Below are positions 13,436 to 25,806 of a DNA stretch of 64,000 nucleotides, piece after piece. The notes under the pieces were generated by a model, which saw only the letters and a program-made list of their open reading frames with translations, was not told the DNA's origin and searched no databases. The position numbers and the translations under genes are program-made. The number at the start of each line of letters is the position of its first letter. The stretch's first letter is position 1. Source of the DNA: Allacma fusca (Eukaryota; Arthropoda; Collembola; Symphypleona; Sminthuridae); the NCBI GenBank assembly GCA_947179485.1, contig OX359248.1, positions 51,594,386-51,658,385 of the forward strand, written 5' to 3'.

Positions 13436-14416
13436 TGAGGAAACCTTTTACGAGGTAAACCACACCACACCACTTTGAGAGATAGGACGAGAAAGAGAGA
13501 GATCATGAGAGAAAATTATTCGGTGAAATAGAACGAAAGTGTCTTCAAGACTGGAGGAAATGGTGTGTCCGCACAGAAGTAAACATTCTACAGGACGTAA
13601 AAGAAATAGTCCTAGCGGCAGGAGTGAAAGTTGTAAGGACAGGAGGAAATTGTAATAGAGACAAGAAACGAAATCTTAGTGGACATGATTCACGTAGTGT
13701 GTCATTATAAAAGTCATCAACAGCTTCCTCTCCTCCCGATTCTCATCCCACCCAATGAACATTCCCTTTTTGGAGGAAAAAAAAAGCTTTACAGCAGGAA
13801 GAAACTTTAAAGAGAAAACCCTACGAATAGATACATCTCCATTGAATTCTAACGAGATCCTTGAATACCCTCATGAATGAAGAAATCCTGCTAATAAATG
13901 AAACTCCATCCCAAACCCAGAAGGTTTTAATCCCGATCAACAACATTATTTCCAAATTACAGTCCCTACTTAATGCACACACTTTTACTATTCCGCGAGA
14001 CGTGCATGCCAAAGTGCTATTTTTCCTATTATCCCTGTCGGCTTCCTGACTCTGGAAAACTTCCCACTCCACTGTCCTGATAATGACCGAATAAATGTAA
14101 TCAACCTCTCCATTAAATCCTGACAATCAGCATTAGGAAATGAGATGTGATCCCCTCCCTATAACAATATATATAACATAAGATTGAGAATTTCCCTGAA
14201 AAATTTCTCAGAATCGTCCCTGACTTGAGAAGGACTGGATTGAGGAACTCCGACATCGTTCAGTAAAATCAGAGGTGACATTTTTCAATACCATTTACAG
14301 GATGAGTCATTTTATCAAATGATTTCCCCTTGAATAGAATAACACCCTATTTACTCCCGTGCTGTACTGTGTGTCCCTATCTTTATAATGTGAGGAATTT
14401 CCAATGACTCTTTCAG

Positions 14417-14532
14417 GATTAAAACTCCCTCAATACACGTATTCCCCTCAGAGCAGAGTCATTGTGTCTGTATACCCGCAGATGTATACACCTTCCTTTT
14501 ACAGGCATGCATTCAGACGTAAGAAAAGAGAG
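14417..14532 (+). CDS. Candidate internal exon, unknown gene
   Basis: Acceptor AATGACTCTTTCAG ends at 14416 and donor GTAAGA starts at 14533; the 116 bases between are open as LKLPQYTYSPQSRVIVSVYP through FRRKKRE. Phase 1 in, phase 0 out. No domain recognised; other acceptor-like CAG sites lie inside it. Confidence 0.2.
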
Positions 14533-17500
14533 GTAAGAAAAAAAATTAAGACACTTACGTTGTGTAAGAGTACATCCAGTAGGTAAGGGCGATAGCAAGG
14601 TACACGGTGGCAAGGCTGCGTCTATGTATGGATCCCATGCTATTGTTGACTGGTTGGAGGAGAATTCTCTTTGGACAAAAAAAATAACTGGAGCAAGTCG
14701 TTGGGGAGAGTGATCAGGAGTGAGTGAGCACACAATCTTCTTAGATAGTTTATTATTTAGTTAAAATGACCCCCCGAAGGGATTTTCCCACAAAGGATGA
14801 AAAGTTATATTTTTTTAGAGGAGACCCAATTAGCTACTTACTTCCTCTCCTCTAAATCAACCTAATAGAATAGTAGGAATTTGGGAATTTCCTGAGTCGG
14901 CTGGAGTACTGAGAACTGCCTATTTCATGATGTGTTTTTTTTTCTTGTCTGGAGGAGCGATGGAAATGATGGTACTGGTGAGAGAGGAGACTGGCCAAAA
15001 CTAGACTAGATTTCTCTTCACTCCCCCAACTTAGAATTGCAAGTCTTTGCTGTAGGACATGCTGTTCCTCTATGAACTTGAATTTTACTTGTGTGAGCAC
15101 TACTCTTTACTCGTGCCTGCCACGCGCAAGATCTAACGTCTTCTAAAGTCTTTGGAGTCCGGCAAAAACCGCATGAGTGGTTGATATGTATATCGGCATA
15201 TGCTCAAGAAAAATCTCTCCCTTGAAATAACTTACCTGTGTGTGAAATGTACACAGTGGTTACTTCCCAGAACTACACACTTCTCATGATAAGAGCCTGA
15301 ATCTGTATCTGATGATATTTGCACAGTTTTTTCAACAAGTTGCACCCACTCTCCCAATCAATGATTTACTTTCCCCCTCCCCCCTTTCTGTACCTTTCCC
15401 CCCTGACTTCACCTTGTTTATGTTTCCTCGTTGTTACTGACTGAAATGTTTGTCTGCCCAGTAAATTTAACATGGTATTTGCTGGAACTGTTTGTTTTTG
15501 CTCTCTGACAGCTTCCTGATTTACAGGAGCTTACATGAGAATCTGAAGGGAAAAAATTATAGGATCTAACAGAAATTCCTAGGAAGGTTATAAAAACTTT
15601 CAAGTCAGTTCCATTCAATAATTCAAAGCCCATTTTCCAGGTAAAGTTCCTCCCATCTCCAAATCTAAATTTTTGAGAGAATATCTGCACAGGGATTTTG
15701 TTCGGGAGAGTAAGTTAAAGGACATGTTTTAGGAGACAGTTTTAGGGAAATTAAATTACTTGGAGTTCCTCGCAATAAATTATTAAGAGGCAATTTTGAA
15801 ACTCGACATCCAAAAATTTTGGGGGAACCTTGTAAAAAAAAAAACTTATAATGATTTCCCTTCTATTTGTTATTTATTTATAGAACATTTTGGGGCCGGC
15901 GCAGGAATTTCAGTAACTCTGGGAGCGTTTGTAGATTGAGAGGCTTCTTAAACTAATTATGGACAAACTGTTGTTAAAATGCTGTTCATTTCGGCAAGAG
16001 CGGGACGGGGAAAATAGTCATTTCTCGTGTTAGTTATTACATTAGGCTCAATTAAATGTAATTGTTTCTAGCCGATGTCTGTATCCCCAAAAGTTAGGAT
16101 TGAGGAGCTGACTTCAGATTTAATCTGCTCCCCTAAACTTTCTCCAGAAATTGGACGACCAAATTGACATTTTGCTAAATTAATTAGGGATTACAATCCA
16201 ATGGGAGGGGGACAGAGACGGACGGGGATCAAATTATATTGTCTTTTATTGTACTCGACTTAATGATCTGTGGCCGTAGACAGTTCCATGTTACCGTGAA
16301 GTGGCAGCTTCCCCGCCTCGAGGTTAAGGTAAAGCCCATGAGTTATACATAAATAGAGTGCCTGACCACAGGAGTTAGTTTGGAAACAAATGCTTAATAT
16401 TTATTTATATAAGGATGCATGTACACAGTGATAGAAATACAGAAGTATCTACACGTACATACATACGTCCTGATCTTTGTTTATGCCCCGTCAAAAAGTA
16501 TCCTGTAACTTATGTTAGAAGCCTTGAAGCCTTGTACAAAGCTCCTGCTCAAATTACACTGCACACTGTCAGCAATAACATCACTAAAATAATCTTTGAC
16601 TTGTAAATTCACAATTGTTTTGTACAATATAAAAAATTAACATTGGGGCTAAATGACACTTTTATCAATTACTTCAACGTGGTTGATATTAAATGAGTCT
16701 TGTCAAAAGTTCAAATTTGTTTGTCCCAGGAGTTGCATACATTCATACATATCTGCAGAAAAGACATTTACGAAAGGATCTCGGATAATGAGATCGCCCT
16801 GCATCTGGATTGGAGACTGATGACGTCTGGAGATGAATAGAGTCATCAGTAGTTCTTTTGTGTTCTTGAAGCTCCGAAGTGTTATATTGTGCAGGCAGAG
16901 GAATTAAACAAATTGCAACTATACACTGTGCATTCAAACCTGAAATTATTGTAAATTTCGTCTCGTAGTCGGGATCAGGCATGCAAATTTCCAGACCTTA
17001 CTCACCCTTTTGTTTCGGAGTCGGCGTAGATACATAAATGAATTTAGATCATGTGTCGCGTGCATATTGAAATACAGATGTACTAATAAGGGCATCAGTC
17101 TGTGTACAGATGACAATGTTTCTCAACATCTGCACTTTGTAGCTCTCAGGTTTAGTAATTATTCAAGATTTGTATTTACATAATTATATGAACATACATC
17201 AGGAGGTGGAGGAAATTTTGTCCTAAATATCAAATGTCAAAGTGTTTGTTTTTATAAGCACAAATAATTAAAATTCTATTCATTTTTTGTCAATTTACAA
17301 ATAACTGAGGATTGTATTGATAAATACTAAAAATTATTACTCACTGGACCTGCTGAACTGGTTTAGAAATTTGAATCCAATTATACCAAAACCCTTTCAT
17401 CCAAATGTCTTCACTCAAGGTTTCAAGTCCAGTGGCGGAATTATGGAAGAGATATATTTGATTTAAAAATCTTCATATTTACACTATGCTTGACCTCAAT

Positions 17501-19942
17501 GGAAAAAATATTCCAGTTATTTATGACCATTCAAGTAATTAAGTTGAGCCGTGACAATTACATCAAGGTTTTGTCATTCATATGTACATGTGAATATTCA
17601 AGAGATATTCGTGCTTGTGTGACATTGTACACTTTTTACATACAGTTCGAATTTTCGAAGTCTCCGTCCGACTCAGCTCCCTCACTTGAACTTTTAATTC
17701 CTCCCGAGTCTTACGAATAGTTTCCAATAGATTTAAAGCTGGAGCCCCTTAAACAATTGCTAATGACTGGTAAGGACGGGAAGATTTTTTCCACATTTGC
17801 TTACGCCCATAGAATTTTTTTGTCGATAGCTAACTCCCAGCCTATAGGATTGTAATCTTAATTTGAAATTCTAATCCTCCCAGTATTACATTAGCCTAAT
17901 ATTAATTGAATTTTGAATTCTCCAGGAAGCGTCTCAGTCCATAATAAAATTTGTTAATTATTCTCGAAGGCAGTCCCGACTTGGAATGAGCTACATTGAC
18001 CCTGATTTCTAATCATTTTTTGAGCCATTGCAAAATTAGCTCATTCCATTTTTCTCGCTTGAGTAATTACTCAGAATAATCCCCTCTTGAGCAATTTCCA
18101 TGGACTGTAATGTCTAATCGGTAATCACTAATAAATTGAGGGATATTCTCAAACAACCCAAAACAACTATGGTTGGGAAAGAAGTTGAAGAGTTCACACT
18201 TGTCTTGCGGCGTCAGTACGAAATGCAATTGTCCCATTAAATGCACACATTTCTATGGACCCAAGCCCTTGATTTTTTGTTCATTACCATTCGAAAAGAA
18301 TAATGCAGGCATGACTTGACCAGATTCTCTAGATACATATCTTCATGCAGGTGATCATAAAAAGTAAGTGAAGATAAGTCGATGAGAGAGCCCACGACTA
18401 GCGACAGAATATTGTTGGAGTTACTCGACTCAGATGTCAGGAATTAATGACATGGAAAATCCGGTTTGCATGTGCATGCTTCGTTAAACACTAAGACTTA
18501 ATTACCTGAATGGCATCATCCACAGTGGGACTCAGCTCCATGGATCGGTCTAATTTCCCAACTCAAATGGAGGAATAGAGGCTTGAAATGATTTCCCCAG
18601 ATGGGTTCTTCAAGGATTCCAATAAAGGCTCCCTCAAGAGTCCAAATGATTATGTATGCTTTACCAGGGAACCACTTTGGAACCTTGTGCAGTTCCTTTA
18701 ACACATTCTTCAGTGAATTTGACCCAAGTAACATCATAGCTCTCCTGAAGCTTACGAATTCAAATTCTCGTTTGTATAATCATCACCATTTCCTTGAACA
18801 GTTCCTGTAAAGAGTTACGTTTCCCTTTTTTTTTTTCCGTAAAGTCGATGCACATCAACCCATGGAGCGTTTTAAGCTCCGTTCTTCTGAGAAGTCAAAA
18901 GCGCTGGGAAATTTTCAAGGTGTATAGAGATGAGCTGGGATCTTGAAAGTTGGAGTTTTCAAGAATCATCCTCACAACTGTAAAACCGTTTTTGTTGAAG
19001 TTGTCACGTCACAAGGGCTCTTCTCCGCTTGAAATAGATTGTTTTCTTTATTTACACTCCCAGCCTTGACAGAAAATGAATTGTGAACATAAAAGTTTCA
19101 TTTAGATTATAATTCATGGCACTTTGGAAATTCAGGCAGACACTTCTCTGATGGCTTGACAGCACCATTTTTCTGACTCTGGGATGATAAAACTACACTA
19201 AAAGTTTCCTCCTCTGATTGTTCCCCTTGAAAATATCTTTATTGCTCTTCTTCCAACTAATAATGTGGAGCAACTGTGCGTAGCTTGAAACATGTGGGTA
19301 GAGTTAGAGATAGTTTTGAGAGAAACGCTACGTGCTGAGAAACATCTCGTAAGTTATTTGTGTATATCTCTTCCCTGATCAAATCCAATTTGAAGGAGAT
19401 AGTAAATATGTAAACAAAATAAATAAAATGGAATCATCGGGAGACTCGTAGAACTACATTTGTAATTTTAGAGGAGCAAAGGTAATGTTACAAATTTACT
19501 TCCACGTAAAACATTGTTTTGTTAGATTTATCAAGATTTAGCTTCCTTTTTCAAGACAGAACTCAAATAATTGATTTCAGGGAGAGCACCAAAAATTCTA
19601 TTTTGTATCGTTGCAAAATTGAACTGCAAAAACGATTTTGGGAAGAGCTATTTTTCTGCCGGGAGAAGGGAAACCTATTTGGACATATTACCGATCACTA
19701 CAATTGAAATTCCTTTACTAACCAGAAGATACATACAGTGACATTTATAGCGAGTGATGTTATAAAAAGTGTATACTGTACATGGAAGCTTCTGATACTT
19801 CCGCCCAATCATTTGACACATACTAGAATTTCTCATATCCCCCTTTTGCTCGTGCTCTTACTGTAATCATTACGTGTGCACGGCTGAATTATCAACTTAA
19901 TTTTATTATTAATAAAGGCGTATTTACCCTTCAGAGGGAAAA

Positions 19943-20239
19943 TTATTTGGCCAATTTCCCACCCGCCACAGTATTAATTTTCTCAGATATGCAATGCATT
20001 TCATTTATAGGAGCAGCACTAAAAAGAGCCAAAGTTGACTTTAACAATTCCATCCTCTCATCTTCACAAGGAGAAAGTTTAACATATGGCGGTAACCAAG
20101 AATTTGCTAGTACAAATATTTTTACCACAATAGAGAATACTCTTAGGAGGGATCCCTTACCGATATAGAGTCTAGAGAGCAGAACGAAAGTGCAGAGCAT
20201 TGTAAGAGCAAATAAATTCCAATCTTGTAAGGGTGCCAT
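19943..20239 (-). CDS. Candidate small secreted protein, unknown
   Basis: Minus-strand frame of 98 codons starting MAPLQDWNLFALTMLCTFVL, a plausible signal peptide. Right after RLYI there is a GTAAGG donor and 54 bases later a TAG acceptor with matching phase, so a form lacking 18 residues is possible; both readings are open. The rest has two cysteines and no family resemblance I can name. The opposite strand is also open over this stretch, which lowers confidence. Confidence 0.22.
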   Translation of the reverse strand: MAPLQDWNLFALTMLCTFVLLSRLYIGKGSLLRVFSIVVKIFVLANSWLPPYVKLSPCEDERMELLKSTLALFSAAPINEMHCISEKINTVAGGKLAK

Positions 20240-22489
20240 TATAAACAGGGAATTGTGCTAGGAGGCCCTATGGGCGTAATATCCACTCGTGGCTTTGAAG
20301 CTACCATTTTAGAAGCTAAGCCTTAAATGTGGTATTATAATAAATGGGTGGATAAAATTTTATGCACTATAAGAATGGAAGCCTTCATAATTTTATAAAA
20401 TGGAACCATCCGGCTCTGATGCAGGGTGATTTGTAAATGCTACAAGGGTCTCAAATATTCCCTGTATTTATTTTCTGTCACAGAGTTGTTCTCACCAAGT
20501 TATTAATTTGGCAAAAGGGAGTGCAGTCGTTTTGAAACCGTTGACATGATTTTTTGTCACATTCGCCTGCCAGACACACGCAAAGAACCAATTAGCAGAT
20601 TAATCCCCTGAATGACAGAGATTACTGAATGGGCAATAATATATGACACAGACAATACAGGACACTTTTGCTGATCCGTACAATTCCCTGACATTGGTTT
20701 TCATCCTTTCAACGTCAAAGACGTGTTCGAATTCAGTTTCAGAAATAATAATGGCAATGATCCGAAAACTTTTATCAAAACGTTTGATAAGAAGTGTCAA
20801 AAGAATAGGCTTGAGCACATCAGCAAAGTTATTTTTGCCAGCTTTTCCAGCTCCGAAAATCCCCGCTTTGCTTTAGATTTACTGCCACATTATTAGCTAT
20901 CCAATAGCTAAATGACAGTGTATATGGAAATAGGGGATTACTAAAACGGTGGAGTTGACGCACGCAATGAAACCACTCATCAATTGTGCACACATTTGCA
21001 TTTGAAGGATTTAAATGTGAAGGAATTTTTTTTTTCAAAAATTGTTTCATTCAACAGAAACATATTCCGTAAGATTTATTCATGCGTAAAATCCTACAGA
21101 TTAAAGTTAAACGAGGCATGGTGCAATATTTAGGTCGAAAATGTATCAGCTGCAAAAAAAAAGCAATACGTTACTATACGTTGTGGTTCAAAAGCACAAT
21201 AAATTATGTCCACAGTTCGTTCCTAGTAACAGAAAATGTTGATAATCAACGACACACATTCAACGAGTCTATGACGACATCATACATTATATTTTTAACT
21301 AAAACTTAACTTGTAGAAAGACACACTTGTTTTTCTTTAAGATAAGGGTCCAAGTTTGCAATTTGATATTTTACCAGACCCTTTTTTTTATTTACTACCG
21401 AGAAAGAAAAAAACTGAAGTCGCCAATAATTTTTGTACGACCTGAAGTTCATGGATACTATTTTAATATGATTTCAGTGCCTAAGAATAGTAATGTCCTC
21501 AGGAAGACAAAGTCTGAATATATTTATGGAAATTAATAGACATTGTCGTCATTGCAGTGATATTGGAACCATAGATCAGACGTTTATGTCAAGAAGAAAT
21601 ACTATGGAAGAATCGCATCTTACATTTAGAAGATAATCATTCACTTACTTGAAGAAATGATACTGTTTTTTTATTACTGCAGAAGTAATGATAAGATGAT
21701 ATAATTACGTATCGGTTGTTATTATAGGTAATTGCAATAGTAAGAAAATAAAATTTCACTGGTGGTTCAAGGTATGAATTTGCAAGTAATTACTTTAAAC
21801 GGATTTGTTGCAGCGTGACAGGAGAAAGGACAAGTAAAGAATAGTTAAATTTTCAATTTTGGGAAACAAAGCTTCACCACTGTAATAATTCATCAAATTC
21901 TATCAACTCTGACCTATTTTTTTGATTCTGCAGGAATTTATTATGATATTTGAATTGAATGTCCTTTGGGAGCCTTGATTTACATTTCAAGGAGTCAGAG
22001 AGGGATTTGTTTTGGATTCCAGCGAGATTGGGCACATTAACATAATAATCCCATTTCATAACATGAAGTGGAGAAAGAGATTCACGGTACTACCAACGTG
22101 CATTAAAATATTCCATGTCCCCCCATGCAAATGCCCTCGATGACATTTAGGCGTTGTAAACAAAGTTTATGAATTTTGTGGGAAGCTGCTTTTTGTACAT
22201 CTTTGGGATTTCTTCCATATTCCTTTAAAGGGGAGCCCGAAAAGTTTGTACAAACGTGGAAGATTACTATCAATGTTTCATGAATAACACGGTAAAGTAT
22301 AAGCTCCTGTGAAATTTTACATTTCTTGTAATTTATGTCTGCCGAGGATGGTTTGTTTGAGCCTTTGGTCACCCACGTGCGTTGACTGGTTATTAAGTTA
22401 TGGACGGAGAAAAACACTCGTAGGAGGAGCATAACATTATGTACGGACGTGTGGATTTATTTTCAGGCAAATGTTTTGTTATTACATGT

Positions 22490-22535
22490 TGTTTAATGCC
22501 TGACGATGACAGCTGTCGAAAGCTTGCAAATAAAT
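22490..22535 (+). repeat. Hammerhead-like motif, probable Penelope pseudo-LTR remnant
   Basis: The stretch reads CCTGACGATGAC, then AGCT, then GTCGAAAGCTTGCAAATAAA. It fits the hammerhead core CUGANGA - stem II (GAC/GUC) - GAAA, followed by a possible stem III (AGCTT paired with AAGCT across 11 bases). Penelope-like elements carry such motifs in their pseudo-LTRs, often as CCTGA-GA..GAAACG..AATAAA. A bulged U in stem II and an irregular stem I suggest an inactive or minimal copy. A Penelope-like element lies 5 kb downstream, but a link between them is not shown. Confidence 0.45.
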
Positions 22536-22575
22536 GAAGCTTGTCATATTATTTTCCACGTATCTAAGTAAATAG

Positions 22576-22623
22576 AATCGAATAAATGTTTCTGCATTTC
22601 GCATGTATGAACTTTATTCGATT
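22576..22623. repeat. Perfect 11-bp inverted repeat
   Basis: AATCGAATAAA (22576-22586) and TTTATTCGATT (22613-22623) are exact reverse complements with a 26-base spacer. It lies just after the hammerhead-like motif and may belong to the same element remnant. Confidence 0.5.
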
Positions 22624-24672
22624 AAGGGCTATTTTAAATTTGAATTGAAAAACATAACATAATTTCAATGCATCAGAGGCAATTACTATCAATGGAATAG
22701 AAGGCTGAGTGCAAATGTCACATTTCTTTGACGATTAAGGCAACAACAGAGTATGTATCTACTTTTGGAACACTAAATTACAAAAAGATTTCATAATAGA
22801 GGATAAATGACTAACTAATAGGATTTCAACCCAGGATCTAATTTCAGCTCATTTTGAAGCACTTGTAAAGCACGGCAACATGAGTCGTAAATTAAAATAA
22901 TTAATCCCCTGTAATTTTGTGACTACTACTGAATCGGGAGGGACTCCCTGGCATATGTTGCAACAGCTTGGAAGAACTTCCTGTCCCTGAGTTTATTATT
23001 GCCTGCTTTGTTGCATTTTATAAATGTGCCTTTGTAAATCGACAAATGGTTAAAAAGTTTTTATTCAAGACTTTATTCAAAAGTTTCAGCAAACAGCGTG
23101 TCGTCCAAAATGCATTTCACGCAATTTAGTAACAACAAATCTAGAACCCTGTTTAGTGAGGAAATTGTCCATCTTTCAGCTGAAAAATTGCACGTACTAC
23201 CAGCCTGGACTTATGGGGATATTTATTACTGTCATCTTGCTTTTGCACAACTTTTATGTGAGGCGAAGGTGAAAGTTCTATCACACACTATATATGGTGC
23301 ATTAACTACAGACATGCCTACGATTTACCTTTAGTTACTTTTTGTAATCGGTTTACGAAATCCCGAAACTTGAAGACATTAGAACTACTCTATTTGCCAT
23401 GGAAATATTTTTACTGAACATCTACTACTCTTTATCCAGGGGATTTTTTTAGCCAGTAAGCGCCATCTACTGGAATGGATTTATACTTTTTCAGATGATA
23501 AAGATAGTATCAGCGTTGTAAAAGTAGCAGGGGCTAAACAACGTTTGCGAAAAAGTGGACAAAGTTAAAAGAATGATGTAATTACATAAAAGCGTACATG
23601 TGTACATAACGTGCTATATAAGTACAGTATACATAAACAGGGTTTCATATCCATTACTCCCCCACCCGCAGTCCTGACAGAAGCTACTCATAAAATAAAA
23701 TTCCTCCAGTTTGCAACAAATATTCTTCGGTTTTTCTAAAAAAAATTCATTGAAGTAGGTCATTTTTTACAGATACAGGGGTCACGGACGGGAACGAAAG
23801 TCGGGATTAATGTGTTCAGCACAAGTAGACCATGAGTATTTGAAGTCAAGCACGTGTTCAAGTCATGGTCAAGTAAATAATTTCAAAACCATGAATTGTT
23901 CGGGTCGTGTTCAGATATTTCATAATCTTGAACATGATTTCGTGCCTCCAGTCAAGTTCACGTCCAAGTAAAAATATTTTACTTGAACCGAAGTACTTGG
24001 TCATGTTCAAGTTAAGGAAAGTACTTGACGACGAACTTTTTAGTTCTCACTAAAACACATCTGTCTCACATACATGTAAATGTGTAGTATACGCTCGTAC
24101 AAATGGTAGAACAATGAATACTTCTGTTTACAAAAATTTAATTGTTTTCAAAATCTACTAAATCATGTATTCAGTGGATGTTGCAGTACCTGAGAACATC
24201 AAGATTTCAAAAACGTCCCCCAAAACACTATCTGATTATGCCAATCCAAGGGGGAAGTTAGAAAATACTAATTAATTCCATGATTTTCTTCCTATAATGC
24301 TTTAAAAAGATTTGTACGAATTATTAATACCCAGTAGCAATAAAATACCTGCGATTTATAGTAATTATTATAATAACGTTGTTTTTTATATTATAACATA
24401 TGGTGTTTTACTTTCATCAGTATATTGCTTATTTTCAATCAAGTTTTTTATATACCGTAAATTCGGTTCTAGTTACTTCAAAGTTCAAGTTCGTGGTCAA
24501 GTTCGGTTCTAGTGTTTCTTGTGAATTGAACATTAACGGCAATTACTAATTGAACTTACTACTGCAATTACAAATGAAATAAATACTCGCAAACACCGGC
24601 TAAGCACAACCAAAATGTTCGAAAAGACATTCCGCTCTAATAGCTGTAATGTACATACAAACCTGAGTTTTA
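22624..24672. other. Inter-element DNA with degenerate TTCAAGT-type repeats
   Basis: AT-rich. At about 23840-24050 and again 24475-24535 there are many words such as GTTCAAGT, GGTCAAGT and ACTTGAAC in both orientations (for example AAGTTCGTGGTCAAGTTC), suggesting a worn repeat element split by unrelated sequence. The CTCF-like motif lies at 23459. No coding region seen. Confidence 0.5.
23459..23473 (-). promoter_or_regulatory. CTCF-like insulator motif
   Basis: The + strand reads AGCGCCATCTACTGG; its complement CCAGTAGATGGCGC fits the established CTCF consensus CCASYAGRKGGCRS at all 14 positions. CTCF is conserved in arthropods. Occupancy is unknown and the motif may be carried by a repeat. 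Confidence 0.45.
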
Positions 24673-24680
24673 TTTATATA
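24673..24680. repeat. Target site duplication, left of hAT element A
   Basis: TTTATATA, paired with TTTGTATA at 25750-25757 (7 of 8 match). The mismatch suggests an older insertion than element B. Confidence 0.7.
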
Positions 24681-25749
24681 CAGGGTTGCACAAATGAAAA
24701 TGCCCTCGGTTTTATGCCTGCCCTCCTGAAAATGCCCAAAACGCCGAAAATGCCCTGAAAATGCCTTACGCTGAAAATGCCCGGCATTTTGGGCATTTTT
24801 GGCAGTCATTTTGGGCATTTTTACAGAAACATACACTATGACCAGTATTGCTCCTTTAGCGAATATAAGGGAGTTTTTCATAGTATAATCAAACCCATCC
24901 AGTTCTAGAAAATGTTATACTTGATTTAAAAAAAGGATTTAATTCGTCTAATTCCCTAATGTCTATTTCAATAAGCCCCAACGGAGTTGCAAACCTTTAA
25001 CGCTGTACATTTAAAAAACTTTTGGATTTGGAAAGAACAATTTGCACAGTGCCAGTATAAATTCCGTATTTTGATAATGGCTTGTAAAGTATAGAAAATT
25101 TTACACTTTCATTAGATACATACAATGCAACGGTTATAGTATATGTCGAAACTTGGAGATTCCGTAGCAAATTTTGTGTCGACTTTGAAAACTGCATTTA
25201 ATCAGCCGTAGTAAACCAGTGTAATAATTCTACGAGTTCAAAATGTAACAATTAATACATTTAGATGACGACGAGTCAAACAATGATATTGTTAATCTTT
25301 TAATAACTATTTTCTCTTTTTTGTTGCACCTTTCCCCGAATATGTTTGTTCTTGAAATCTAAATAATTACAGACACGGTGTACAAGCGAATTTTTACAAC
25401 AAAATAAGGAAAATAGAATTATTATTATTTTTCCATAAAAATGTCTATATAAACTGGCTCCAGGTTTCAACCTTTTTGGAAACAGTTTGTTTCTATAATT
25501 TTATCATGTAATCCAGTTGAATATTAACAGTATTTGCAACATACTGCTTTGTGACTTGTTTAGCAAAATTAGCAGGTAGCTTAAGTCATATATTTAAAAA
25601 ATTGGAGTGAATATGCCGAAAATGCCTGCCCTAGGCTGAATATGCCCAAAATTCCCAAAGTGCCATAGATGCCCAAAATGCCATGAAATGAAAATGCCCA
25701 AAATGCCCTATGCCGAAAATGCCATGGCATTTTCAATTGTGCAACCCTG
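24681..25749. mobile_element. hAT-type non-autonomous DNA transposon (element A), 1069 bp
   Basis: Terminal inverted repeats of 24 bp with one mismatch begin CAGGGTTGCACAA (left 24681-24704, right 25726-25749). The flanks form an 8-bp duplication with one mismatch: TTTATATA at 24673-24680 and TTTGTATA at 25750-25757. A CAGGG-type terminus with 8-bp target duplication is characteristic of the hAT superfamily. Both arms are filled with many copies of the short word AAAATGCCC/GGGCATTTT in both orientations, the sort of subterminal repeats that hAT transposases bind. No transposase frame lies inside, so it would rely on an autonomous relative. Confidence 0.85.
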
Positions 25750-25798
25750 TTTGTATACATTGTGGTACTTATAGTCTTTACACTTATATGCATTGCTT

Positions 25799-25806
25799 CT
25801 TACAAG
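25799..25806. repeat. Target site duplication, left of hAT element B
   Basis: CTTACAAG, identical to 26360-26367 on the right side of the element. Confidence 0.85.

Larger units (their letters stand above)
7441..22489. other. Non-coding DNA, no recognised gene
   Basis: Fifteen kilobases without a recognised coding region. It holds the small duplication at 10858, the AG tract at 13395 and the weak exon candidates at 14417 and 19943. The longest open frames (8904-9305 and 13087-13506, minus strand) lack domains, and the second is driven by the AG repeat. From about 18 kb the sequence loses the CTCC/GGAG-rich texture and becomes more AT-rich, approaching the transposon block. Confidence 0.6.

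Noticed and set aside
13087-13506. 139-codon minus-strand open frame
   Set aside because: Its centre is a Leu-Ser run produced by the (AG)n microsatellite; the remainder shows no domain.
24600-24881. Minus-strand frame with repeated GHF and NAQN words
   Set aside because: It is a translation of the subterminal GGGCATTTT array of hAT element A.
25581-25793. Minus-strand frame with GIL/GIY/GTL repeats
   Set aside because: It is a translation of the right-hand subterminal array of hAT element A.
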